From CAVRQM01 sp963756975 (GTDB lineage: Bacteria; Pseudomonadota; Alphaproteobacteria; Acetobacterales; Acetobacteraceae): a stretch of DNA of 64,000 bases. The notes under the pieces were generated by a model. That model saw only the letters and a list, made by a program, of their open reading frames with translations, was not told where the DNA came from and did not search any database. Both the position numbers and the translations under genes were made by a program. The stretch covers positions 2,046,001 through 2,110,000 of the forward strand of contig CAVWPS010000002.1 in the NCBI GenBank assembly GCA_963756975.1, in the 5' to 3' direction. Shown here in pieces: positions 1 through 6,891 of the stretch; position 1 is the first letter of the stretch; each line of letters starts with the position of its first letter.

Positions 1-1955
1 CCGTGGTCGCCGTCGGCCGACAGGTCGATCCCGGTGTCGCCCGCCAGCGCCATCTCGGCCAGCGCGATCAGCAGGCCGCCGTCGGAGATGTCGTGGCACG
101 CCGAAACCGCACCGGCCAGGATCGCCGTCCGCACCGCGTCGCCGGTCCGGCGTTCGGCCGCGAGGTCGACCGGTGGCGGCGGCCCGGCTTCCCGTCCCGC
201 GATCTCGCGAAGCCACAACGATTGCCCGAGCCAGCCGGGTGCTCCGCCGACGAGCCACAGATCCTGTCCGGGTGCGACGGCCAGCCCGATCGCGAGCGAG
301 GCGTCCTCGATCACGCCGAGGCCGCCGATCGCGGGCGTCGGCAGGATCGGCCGTCCGTCCGTCTCGTTGTACAGGCTGACGTTGCCGCTCACGACCGGGA
401 AGTCGAGTGCGGTGCAGGCGTCGGCGATGCCGCGCACGCAGTCGGCGAACTGGCCCATGACGCGCGGCTTCTCGGGGTTGCCGAAATTCATGTTGTCGGT
501 GATGGCGAGCGGCGTCGCACCCGTCGCGGTGATGTTCCGCCACGCCTCGGCCACCGCCTGTGTCGCTCCCATGCGCGGGTCGGCGGCGCAGTAGCGGGGG
601 GTCACGTCGGTGGTCAGCGCCAGCGCGCGGCTGGTCCCGTCCACCCGCACGATCGCCGCGTCGGCGGCACCGGGCCGCTTGAGCGTGTTGGCGCCGATCG
701 TGCTGTCGTACTGATCCCAGACCCACGCGCGCGAGCACAGATCGGGGCAGCCGATCAGCGTCTTGAGCGCCGCCAGGATGCCGACCGGGTCTGCGACCGG
801 CCCGAGTGCCGCTTCCGGCGGCGTCGCCTCGGTCGGCCGCTCGTACAGCGGGGCCTGATCGGCCAGCGGCGAGAGCGGGATGTCCGCTTCCACCACGCCG
901 CGATGGCGCACCACGATCCGGCCGGTGTCGGTCAGCCGCCCGACGATCGCGAAATCCAGCTCCCATTTTTCGAAGATGGCACGCGCCATGTCCTCGCGGT
1001 CGGGCCGGAGCACGATCAGCATCCGCTCCTGGCTTTCGGACAGCATCATCTCGTACGCCGTCATGTCCGGCTCGCGCTGCGGTACCGCGTCGAGGTCGAG
1101 GTCGAGACCCACGTCGCCGCGCCCGGCCATCTCGACCGAGGAGCTGGTCAGCCCGGCGGCCCCCATGTCCTGGATCGCGACGATGGCGTCCGTTTCCATC
1201 AGCTCGAGGCACGCCTCGATCAGCAGCTTTTCGGTGAACGGATCGCCCACCTGGACCGTCGGGCGCTTGCTCTCGCTGTCCTCGCCGAACTCGGCCGAGG
1301 CCATCGTGGCGCCGTGGATGCCGTCGCGGCCGGTTTTCGCGCCGACATAGACGACCGGATTGCCGATGCCGGCGGCGGCCGAGAGGAAAATCCGGTCCTC
1401 CCGCGCGATGCCGACGGTCATCGCGTTGACGAGCGGGTTGCCGTTGTAAGCGGAGTGAAAATTCACCTCGCCGCCGACGGTCGGCACGCCGACGCAGTTG
1501 CCGTAGCCGCCGACGCCGCGCACGACGCCGTCGACGATCCTGCGGGTTCGCGGATCTTTCGGGTCGCCGAACCGTAGCGCGTTCAGGTTGGCGATCGGCC
1601 GCGCGCCCATGGTGAACACGTCGCGCAAAATGCCGCCGACGCCGGTCGCCGCACCCTGGTAGGGCTCGATGAAGCTCGGGTGGTTGTGGCTCTCCATCTT
1701 GAACACCGCCGCCAGCCCGTCGCCGATCGCGACCACGCCCGCATTCTCGCCCGGCCCGTGGATCACCCAGGGTGCCGTGGTCGGCAGCAGCCGGAGCCAC
1801 ACGCGCGACGATTTGTAGGAGCAGTGCTCCGACCACATCACGCTGAACACGCCGAGCTCGGTCAGCGTCGGCGTGCGGCCCATGATGGCCAGGACGCGGC
1901 CGTATTCCTCGGCCGACAGCCCGAACGTTTTCGCGAGCGCGCCGTCGACGGTCAT
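1..1955 (-). CDS. purL: Phosphoribosylformylglycinamidine synthase subunit PurL (3' end outside window)
   Basis: Large subunit of FGAM synthase. It uses ATP and ammonia from PurQ to convert FGAR to FGAM, the fourth step of de novo purine synthesis in the cytosol. About 651 residues are visible and the C-terminus runs off the left edge. The family is roughly 730-760 long, so some 80-110 residues are missing. The N-terminus carries the WSEHCSYK motif, then KMESHNHPS and GAATGVGGILRD, which are hallmark PurL ATP/FGAR-binding segments, followed by GGYGNCVGVPTVGGEV and the AIR-synthase-type second half. The start is ATG at 1953-1955, overlapping the purQ stop as ATGA, so translation is coupled. 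This is the small PurL type that needs separate PurS and PurQ, both of which lie just upstream. Confidence 0.96.
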   Translation of the reverse strand, partial: MTVDGALAKTFGLSAEEYGRVLAIMGRTPTLTELGVFSVMWSEHCSYKSSRVWLRLLPTTAPWVIHGPGENAGVVAIGDGLAAVFKMESHNHPSFIEPYQGAATGVGGILRDVFTMGARPIANLNALRFGDPKDPRTRRIVDGVVRGVGGYGNCVGVPTVGGEVNFHSAYNGNPLVNAMTVGIAREDRIFLSAAAGIGNPVVYVGAKTGRDGIHGATMASAEFGEDSESKRPTVQVGDPFTEKLLIEACLELMETDAIVAIQDMGAAGLTSSSVEMAGRGDVGLDLDLDAVPQREPDMTAYEMMLSESQERMLIVLRPDREDMARAIFEKWELDFAIVGRLTDTGRIVVRHRGVVEADIPLSPLADQAPLYERPTEATPPEAALGPVADPVGILAALKTLIGCPDLCSRAWVWDQYDSTIGANTLKRPGAADAAIVRVDGTSRALALTTDVTPRYCAADPRMGATQAVAEAWRNITATGATPLAITDNMNFGNPEKPRVMGQFADCVRGIADACTALDFPVVSGNVSLYNETDGRPILPTPAIGGLGVIEDASLAIGLAVAPGQDLWLVGGAPGWLGQSLWLREIAGREAGPPPPVDLAAERRTGDAVRTAILAGAVSACHDISDGGLLIALAEMALAGDTGIDLSADGDH

Positions 1956-2611
1956 GCCGCGAGCAGCCCGGTGAACATGGCGAGCCCGTCGGTGTTGCCG
2001 GTCAACGGATCGATCGCGTCCTCGGGGTGGGGCATCAGGCCGAGCACCCGCAGACCGGGCGACAGCACGCCGGCGATGGCGCGGGCGGAGCCGTTGCGGT
2101 TGAGCCCATCGTAGCGGAAGGCGATCAGGCCCTCGCCCTCGAGCCGGTCGAGCGTGTCGGGGTCGGCGGTGTAGTTGCCGTCGCCGTGCGCCATCGGGGC
2201 CCGGATCACCTGTCCGGCCGTGTAGCCGCGGGTGAACACGGTGTCGGCGCGCTCGATCCGGAGGCGGCAATCCATCGACAGGAACCGTAGCCCGGCATTG
2301 CGAAGCAGTGCGCCCGGCAGCATTCCCGCTTCGGTCAGAATCTGAAATCCGTTGCAGACGCCGAGCACGAGGCCGCCCTTGTCGGCATGGTCCTTGATGG
2401 CCCGCATGACCGGGGCGCGGGCGGCCATGGCACCGGCGCGAAGGTAGTCGCCGTGGCTGAAACCGCCGGGGATGACGATCAGGTCGAGGTCTCCGAGCGT
2501 CGTCTCGGTGTGCCAGACGATGCGCGGCTCCGCCCCGAGTGCCGTGCGGAGTGCGGCCGCCATGTCACGCTCGCGGTTGATGCCGGGGAAGACGACGATA
2601 CCGGCGCGCAT
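1952..2611 (-). CDS. purQ: Phosphoribosylformylglycinamidine synthase subunit PurQ (glutaminase)
   Basis: Class I glutamine amidotransferase of 219 residues that hydrolyses glutamine and channels ammonia to PurL in the PurS-PurQ-PurL complex. The nucleophile is Cys86 in GVCNGFQ, and the other triad residues are His195 and Glu197 in the PHPED motif. The N-terminal VVFPGINRERD and VIPGGFSHGDYLR segments are typical of PurQ. The open frame continues upstream of 2611, but that extension is the wrong frame of purS, so the ATG at 2609-2611 is the supported start. It ends with an ATGA overlap into purL and follows purS by 40 bases. Confidence 0.96.
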   Translation of the reverse strand: MRAGIVVFPGINRERDMAAALRTALGAEPRIVWHTETTLGDLDLIVIPGGFSHGDYLRAGAMAARAPVMRAIKDHADKGGLVLGVCNGFQILTEAGMLPGALLRNAGLRFLSMDCRLRIERADTVFTRGYTAGQVIRAPMAHGDGNYTADPDTLDRLEGEGLIAFRYDGLNRNGSARAIAGVLSPGLRVLGLMPHPEDAIDPLTGNTDGLAMFTGLLAA

Positions 2612-2651
2612 CAGCGCGTCGTCGTCCTGGCGCGAGGGGCGGCCGCAACCA

Positions 2652-2895
2652 TCAAGCCACGATCTCCACCGCGAAATTCTCGACCACGGTATTGGCCAGC
2701 AATCGCCGGCCCATGTCCTCGGCCCGCGCACGGGCGGCAGCCTCGTCGGTGCCGGCCAGCTCGACCGTGATGACCTTCCCGACCCGCACATCGCCGACTT
2801 CGTCGAAGCCGAGCGAGGCTAAGCGCGTGCGCGATCGCCCGGCCCTGGGGATCGAGGACGCCGGGTTTCAGGTGGACGGTGACGACGGCTTTCAA
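2652..2895 (-). pseudogene. purS: PurS, FGAM synthase small subunit, with a +1 frame disruption
   Basis: Small dimeric subunit that bridges PurL and PurQ. Reading from TTG at 2893-2895, preceded by GGAG 9 bases away, gives MKAVVTVHLKPGVLDPQG and IAHAL in frame 0. The remainder (SLGFDEVGDVRVGKV to VENFAVEIVA and TGA) is in the +1 frame. The switch point is CTT-A-GCC on the minus strand (2817-2823). Skipping the A yields HAL-ASLGFDEV, exactly the expected PurS sequence, for about 80 residues in total, the normal family length. No other residue looks decayed. Either one base is extra in the assembly, or the ribosome shifts +1 at a CUU codon. An indel error is the simpler reading because several neighbouring genes show similar breaks. 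Confidence 0.85.
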
Positions 2896-2924
2896 TGTCC
2901 GGCACTCCGATGCCCATAACATGT

Positions 2925-3326
2925 TCAAGGCCGCTCCGTTGACCACAGGATCGACAAGCCGAATTGCCTCATCTGGGGATCGGCGGTCACGATAGACATG
3001 TTCTCCACGCGGCACTGCGCCGCCAGCATGCGGTCGAATGGATCTTTATGCTCGCCGGGCAGGCTTCCAGCCAACCGGGCATGATCCAGGCCGATCGGCA
3101 AGCCGATGAACCCAGACTGCACGAGGCTATCGTCGAATCGGTCGAGAACCGCCGCGGCTTCGGGCCACTTGCCAATGCGATGCTTGTTGGTGATCTCCCA
3201 CAAGCTGACGGCGCTCACGAACAGATCGTTTGCTTCATCGTTGATTGCGTCGCGCGCCGTGGCGGGGATGCGGTCCGGCTCCTGCCACCACCAGACAAGG
3301 GCGTGCGTGTCGAAGACGATATTCAC
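2925..3326 (-). CDS. vapC: VapC-type PIN-domain toxin ribonuclease
   Basis: A 133-residue PIN-domain protein, the toxin half of a type II toxin-antitoxin module. VapC toxins are Mg-dependent endoribonucleases, often acting on tRNA. The fold is shown by NIVFDTHALVWWW at the start (Asp6), VSAVSLWEI (Glu44), KDPFDRMLAAQC and MSIVTADPQM, which supply the acidic metal ligands. GTG at 3324-3326 is the start. It follows GGAG, and the antitoxin stop overlaps it as GTGA when the antitoxin is read in its conserved frame. The longer upstream open frame is antitoxin DNA read out of frame. The module lies between purC and purS on the same strand, so it may be co-transcribed with them. Confidence 0.9.
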   Translation of the reverse strand: MNIVFDTHALVWWWQEPDRIPATARDAINDEANDLFVSAVSLWEITNKHRIGKWPEAAAVLDRFDDSLVQSGFIGLPIGLDHARLAGSLPGEHKDPFDRMLAAQCRVENMSIVTADPQMRQFGLSILWSTERP

Positions 3327-3552
3327 TCCCAGGCGTCCAACTCCTCCGGCGGAAGCGGGTCGAAAAACAACGAATCCGGGATGGGCGGCAGATAGCTGAG
3401 CAGGCCCGCCTGCCGAGATCCGCGTGGACCTCCGAGCGGACGAGGCGGATTGCCGGACGCCCACTACGAACGATGACCACGTGCTCCCCGGCTGCTGCCC
3501 GATCCAGCAAGGAGGGCAGCTGAGCTTCAGCCTCGTTGGCACTCACGATCAT
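3323..3552 (-). pseudogene. vapB: Phd/VapB-family antitoxin, frame broken near the C-terminus
   Basis: Antitoxin partner of the adjacent VapC. MIVSANEAEAQLPSLLDRA followed by GEHVVIVRSGRPAIRLV is a typical Phd/YefM N-terminal DNA-binding and dimerisation domain. The ATG at 3550-3552 is chosen because GGAGG lies 6 bases upstream. After LGRR (about 3400-3412) frame 0 turns into arginine-rich nonsense that runs into vapC. The -1 frame gives GLLSYLPPIPDSL and then FFDPLPPEELDAWE with a TGA that overlaps the vapC GTG. That is the expected toxin-neutralising tail, so one base seems to be missing. If the break is real, the toxin would lack a normal antitoxin, which argues for an assembly indel. Confidence 0.8.
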
Positions 3553-3575
3553 CGCCGCCTCCATCCGCCAGAACC

Positions 3576-4340
3576 CTACTGCATCGTCTCCGGGCCCTTC
3601 ATGTCCCGCACGCCGGCCTCAGGCAGGATCCCGAGCCTGCGGGCCACCTCCTGATACGCCTCCTCGACCTTGCCGAGGTCCCGGCGGAACCGGTCCTTGT
3701 CCATCTTCTCGTTCGTCTTGGTATCCCACAGCCGGCAATTATCCGGGCTGATCTCGTCGGCCAGCACGATCCGCATGTCGTCGTTCTCGTACAGCCGTCC
3801 GAACTCGATCTTGAAGTCGACCAGCGTGATGCCGACGCCGAGGAACAGCCCGCTCAGGAAATCGTTGATCCGCAGCGTCATCGCGACGATGTCGTCCATA
3901 TCCTGCGACGCCGCCCAGCCGAACGCGGTGATGTGCTCCTCGGCCACCAGCGGATCGCCGAGCTGATCGTTCTTGTAGTAATACTCGATGATCGAGCGGG
4001 GCAGGCGGGTGCCCTCGGTGATGCCGAGGCGGGTGGTCAGGCTGCCGGCGGCGACGTTGCGGACCACGACCTCGACCGGGATGATCTCGACCTCGCGGAT
4101 CAGCTGCTCGCGCATGTTGAGGCGGCGGACGAAGTGGGTCGGCACGCCGATCTCGGCCAGCTTGACCATCAGGTATTCGCTGATGCGGTTGTTCAGCACG
4201 CCCTTACCGGTGATGACGCCCTTCTTCTGGGCGTTGAACGCGGTCGCGTCGTCCTTGAAATACTGCACCAGGGTGCCCGGCTCCGGACCCTCGAACAGAA
4301 TCTTCGCTTTGCCCTCGTAGAGCTGGCGGCGGCGGGCCAT
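3576..4340 (-). CDS. purC: SAICAR synthetase PurC
   Basis: Phosphoribosylaminoimidazole-succinocarboxamide synthase of 254 residues, joining CAIR and aspartate with ATP in purine synthesis. The N-terminal LYEGKAKILFEG is the nucleotide-binding motif. VVVRNVAAGSL, FKIEFGR and LADEISPDNCRLWD are the conserved SAICAR synthetase blocks. The start is the ATG at 4338-4340 (MARRRQLYEGK); upstream in-frame codons have no homology. It is the first purine gene of the minus-strand run and is normally followed directly by purS, but here the VapBC pair sits in between, beginning about 23 bases after the purC stop. Confidence 0.96.
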   Translation of the reverse strand: MARRRQLYEGKAKILFEGPEPGTLVQYFKDDATAFNAQKKGVITGKGVLNNRISEYLMVKLAEIGVPTHFVRRLNMREQLIREVEIIPVEVVVRNVAAGSLTTRLGITEGTRLPRSIIEYYYKNDQLGDPLVAEEHITAFGWAASQDMDDIVAMTLRINDFLSGLFLGVGITLVDFKIEFGRLYENDDMRIVLADEISPDNCRLWDTKTNEKMDKDRFRRDLGKVEEAYQEVARRLGILPEAGVRDMKGPETMQ

Positions 4341-4424
4341 GGCTGTCGTCCTTCGGATTGGGCCGAGACGCCGGCCGTTCCCGGCTATAGCACCGGGCTG
4401 CAACTCACGGCACCCCGGGCCGGT

Positions 4425-5132
4425 TCATCCCGCCAAGGCGGCGAGCCAGGCGCGCACGCCCCCGGCGTCGCCGAACGCGTCGGCCACCCGGAACCCAAAA
4501 CCGCCCATCGCGCGCGCCGCCGCCATGCCGTCCTCGTCGGTCACGTCGTCGCCGATGAAGACCGGAACCCGGCCGGCGAACGGTGGCACCGCCATGATCG
4601 CGGTCGCGGCGGTGCCTTTGTCGACGCCGAGCGCCTTGACCTCCCACGCCATCGACGCCGGCATGACGGCGAACCGCGTGTCGGCGGCGACGAGTTCCCG
4701 GGCCGTCCGCTCCAGCTCCGGCCCGGCATCCGGGGCGAGCCGGTAATGCAGCACGAAGCCGCGCCGCTTGCGTTCCAGCAATGCGCCCGGAAACGCCGCC
4801 ACGACCGAGGCCGCGTGCGCGAGCCAGGCGGCCGGCGGGACGGGCAGCGCGACCTCATGCGTCTCGCCCCCGGGCGAGATGCGGATCGTGGCCCCGTGTT
4901 CTCCGGCGACGGCGGTCGGGGCACCACCGAGCAGGGCGTCGATCTGACCGATCGGCCGGCCGGTGACCACGGCCAGCGCGCCGTCGAGCCGGTCGCGGAT
5001 CCGGTGCAACGCGGCAACCAGCCCGTCCGGCACGATCACCGCCGAGGGCGTGGCGGCGAGGTCGAGCAGCGTGCCGTCGCAGTCGAGCAGCAGCGCCGCA
5101 TTGCGCGGCAGTTCGGGCCGGGTCACTGGCAT
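4425..5132 (-). CDS. otsB: Trehalose-6-phosphate phosphatase (HAD family)
   Basis: A 235-residue HAD-superfamily phosphatase of the OtsB type, which removes phosphate from trehalose-6-phosphate to give the osmoprotectant trehalose. Motif I is LLLDCDGTLLDL with Asp17 and Asp19. VVTGRP is motif II, and FIGDDVTDEDGM is the acidic motif IV characteristic of OtsB. VKALGVDKGTA marks the K of motif III. The start overlaps the end of the upstream DUF2155 gene, so it belongs to that operon. No trehalose-6-phosphate synthase (otsA) is seen in this window. Confidence 0.9.
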   Translation of the reverse strand: MPVTRPELPRNAALLLDCDGTLLDLAATPSAVIVPDGLVAALHRIRDRLDGALAVVTGRPIGQIDALLGGAPTAVAGEHGATIRISPGGETHEVALPVPPAAWLAHAASVVAAFPGALLERKRRGFVLHYRLAPDAGPELERTARELVAADTRFAVMPASMAWEVKALGVDKGTAATAIMAVPPFAGRVPVFIGDDVTDEDGMAAARAMGGFGFRVADAFGDAGGVRAWLAALAG

Positions 5133-5515
5133 CCGATCAGCCGCACATCGAGCGTCGGGTGCTCGAACTCCGATACGGCGGGGGCGGAGGCGATCATCCA
5201 GCCGTGGAAGCCGGGTGCCGCGGGGCTGCCGGGCGTGGTGATGTCGAGGAACGCCGTCGAGTCCGGCGCCTGATCGGGCGGCCGCACCATGCAGGACTTC
5301 ACCGCGATCGTCAGACCGGCGAACTGGACGCTGCCGCCGACCGGCACGGTCAGCTTGGTCGTCTGCGCCGAGACCTTGTCCAATCCGACCAGTTGCGCGG
5401 TCCCCCGATCGACCCAGGCCGACGGCAACGGGGCGACGTCCGGCGGCAAATCCGGCGGCGTCTGCGCGAATGCGGCGACCGGCAGCAGACAGAAGGCGGC
5501 GAGCAGAAGCCGCAC
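5123..5515 (-). CDS. DUF2155 domain secreted protein
   Basis: A 130-residue exported protein of unknown function. The N-terminus (VRLLLAAFCLLPVAAFAQ) is a clear Sec signal peptide with cleavage after AFA. The mature part matches the alphaproteobacterial DUF2155 pattern: PVGGSVQFAGLTI, CMVRPPDQ, FLDITTPGSP, FHGWMIASAPAVS and EHPTLDVRLIGC, with two conserved cysteines. GTG at 5513-5515 is the start, overlapping the upstream stop by one base (TAGTG). It is coupled to otsB downstream. Its steady association with mlaD and the NDUFA12 homologue suggests an envelope role, but the function is not known. Confidence 0.85.
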   Translation of the reverse strand: MRLLLAAFCLLPVAAFAQTPPDLPPDVAPLPSAWVDRGTAQLVGLDKVSAQTTKLTVPVGGSVQFAGLTIAVKSCMVRPPDQAPDSTAFLDITTPGSPAAPGFHGWMIASAPAVSEFEHPTLDVRLIGCQ

Positions 5516-5736
5516 TACTCGGTCGCGCGGCGGCGGGGGGAGCGCAGGCCGGTCACCATACTGCCCAGGATCGCGCGCATCGCCTGCTCGTCGACGCCCA
5601 TCAGAACAGCGTCCTCGAACACGTCCTGCATGGTCTGCGCGAGCTCGGCCCGGTTTTCGTCCAAAACCTTCAGCTTCTCGCGGCATGACACCGGCGAGCC
5701 GTCCGCCTGCGGCCAATGAAATCCGTCGTCGGTCAA
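5515..5736 (-). CDS. Conserved small hypothetical protein (73 aa)
   Basis: A 73-residue soluble protein of no recognised family. It reads as intact: a charged helix-rich middle (EKLKVLDENRAELAQTMQDV and on to ILGSMVTGL), no signal peptide and no membrane segment, ending in a basic tail. It starts with an ATGA overlap on the mlaD stop and its TAG overlaps the DUF2155 GTG, so it is tightly coupled on both sides. That makes it a genuine gene rather than a shadow frame. A partner role with the Mla or DUF2155 protein can only be guessed from position. Confidence 0.75.
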   Translation of the reverse strand: MTDDGFHWPQADGSPVSCREKLKVLDENRAELAQTMQDVFEDAVLMGVDEQAMRAILGSMVTGLRSPRRRATE

Positions 5737-6224
5737 GGCGCGGCCTTCTCCCTCAGGGACTGCTTCACGTTCGTCGACAACTCGCCGACATTATAGATGA
5801 ACTTGCCGAGCAGATCTTCGAGGCTCACCGAGTCCTGCGTGATCGTGACGGTGCCGCCGGCCGCGATCGTCTGGTCGGACCCGCCCGGCACGAGCAGCAA
5901 AAACTTCCCGCCCAGCATGCCGTCGCTCATGATTTGCGCCGAGCTGTCGGTCGGCAGTTTCAGCCCAGGCGCCACGGCGAAATCGACCACGGCCTGGAAT
6001 GTCTTGTCGTCGATCCGGGTGTCCGAAACCTTACCCACGTTGACGCCCGCGACCCGGACGTCGGAGCCGGCCGACAACCCGTCGATCCGGTTGAACGTCG
6101 CGTGCAGCACCATCCCCTGCGGCACCGCGCGTCCGGTGTTGGCGAGCGCGTAGCCGAGGAAACCGAACGCCACGATCAGCACGGCCGCCCCGGCGATCAT
6201 CTCGGCCGCGCGACGCTGGGCCAT
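5733..6224 (-). CDS. mlaD: MlaD-type MCE domain protein, phospholipid transport
   Basis: A 163-residue protein with one N-terminal membrane anchor (about residues 8-30, AAEMIAGAAVLIVAFGFLGY) and a single MCE domain (GMVLHATFNRIDGLSAGSDV, VRVAGVNVGKV). MlaD forms a periplasmic hexamer attached to the MlaFEDB ABC complex that moves phospholipids between outer and inner membranes. LLLVPGGSDQTI and a serine/valine-rich tail fit the family. The start is ATG at 6222-6224. The mlaFEB genes are not adjacent, as is common in this group. It is coupled to the 73-residue gene by ATGA and starts one base after the NDUFA12 stop. Confidence 0.9.
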   Translation of the reverse strand: MAQRRAAEMIAGAAVLIVAFGFLGYALANTGRAVPQGMVLHATFNRIDGLSAGSDVRVAGVNVGKVSDTRIDDKTFQAVVDFAVAPGLKLPTDSSAQIMSDGMLGGKFLLLVPGGSDQTIAAGGTVTITQDSVSLEDLLGKFIYNVGELSTNVKQSLREKAAP

Positions 6225-6225
6225 C

Positions 6226-6672
6226 TCAGTTCTGGTCCCGGGCCGTGGCGCCGTGCTGCCGGGCACGGCTATCGGCGAGCATGGCGGCGGCACGGGCCGC
6301 ACTCTGCGGCACCGGCGCGGGCTCGCCCGGCGACCACGCCTCATAGTCGCCGGTCGCGGCCGCGCGCACGCCGCCGCTGTAGTCGTGCCCGGCCGGGCGG
6401 TAGGCCAGCGGCGTGCCCGTCATGTTCGGCTGGTGCGGCTTCCACCACGGCCTGCTCGCGAGTTCGCTGAGCGGCGCGACCGTCGTGTGATGCAGCCAGG
6501 AATGCCATTCGGGCGGCACTTTCGAGGCTTCGGGAACACCGGCGTAGTCGACCCAGCGGCGCGTGCGGGCACCCGCCTTCGCGCGGCGCAGTTCGTAATA
6601 CGTGTTGCCGTACCGGTCGCGACCGACCCGGCGGCCGTAGAACAGGGTAAACACACGGGTGCCGATGTTCAT
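6226..6672 (-). CDS. NADH:ubiquinone oxidoreductase subunit NDUFA12 homologue
   Basis: A 148-residue homologue of the mitochondrial complex I accessory subunit NDUFA12 (B17.2), which is shared by alphaproteobacteria and mitochondria. Characteristic stretches are GTRVFTLFYGRRVGRDRYGN, YYELRR, RRWVDYAG, PPEWHSWLHH and PNMTGTPLAYRP. It probably binds the peripheral arm of complex I on the cytoplasmic side. It begins the minus-strand run that continues through mlaD to otsB. The 219-base gap to the divergent gene at 6892 must hold its promoter. I could not identify convincing -35/-10 boxes there. Confidence 0.9.
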   Translation of the reverse strand: MNIGTRVFTLFYGRRVGRDRYGNTYYELRRAKAGARTRRWVDYAGVPEASKVPPEWHSWLHHTTVAPLSELASRPWWKPHQPNMTGTPLAYRPAGHDYSGGVRAAATGDYEAWSPGEPAPVPQSAARAAAMLADSRARQHGATARDQN

Positions 6673-6891
6673 GCCGCCGTTCTAGGCAAGCCGGCGCGGC
6701 GGGTCCACTCCCGCCGGCACCAGCGAATATCACTACTGGGCGCTTGGCGGCCTCGAGTGCCGAAGGTGACGGTGATCGCCCGCAAGCGCAGGTGCATCGC
6801 CCGACCGACGCCCCGCATCTTGTGCATAGCTGCCCAAGAATACCCCAAATGTATGTTGCACCCGCCGTTATGCCATCGTAGCGTCCGTCGC

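Noticed and set aside
3..1577. A 524-codon plus-strand frame at the left edge
   Set aside because: Complement of purL, whose motifs are unmistakable on the minus strand.
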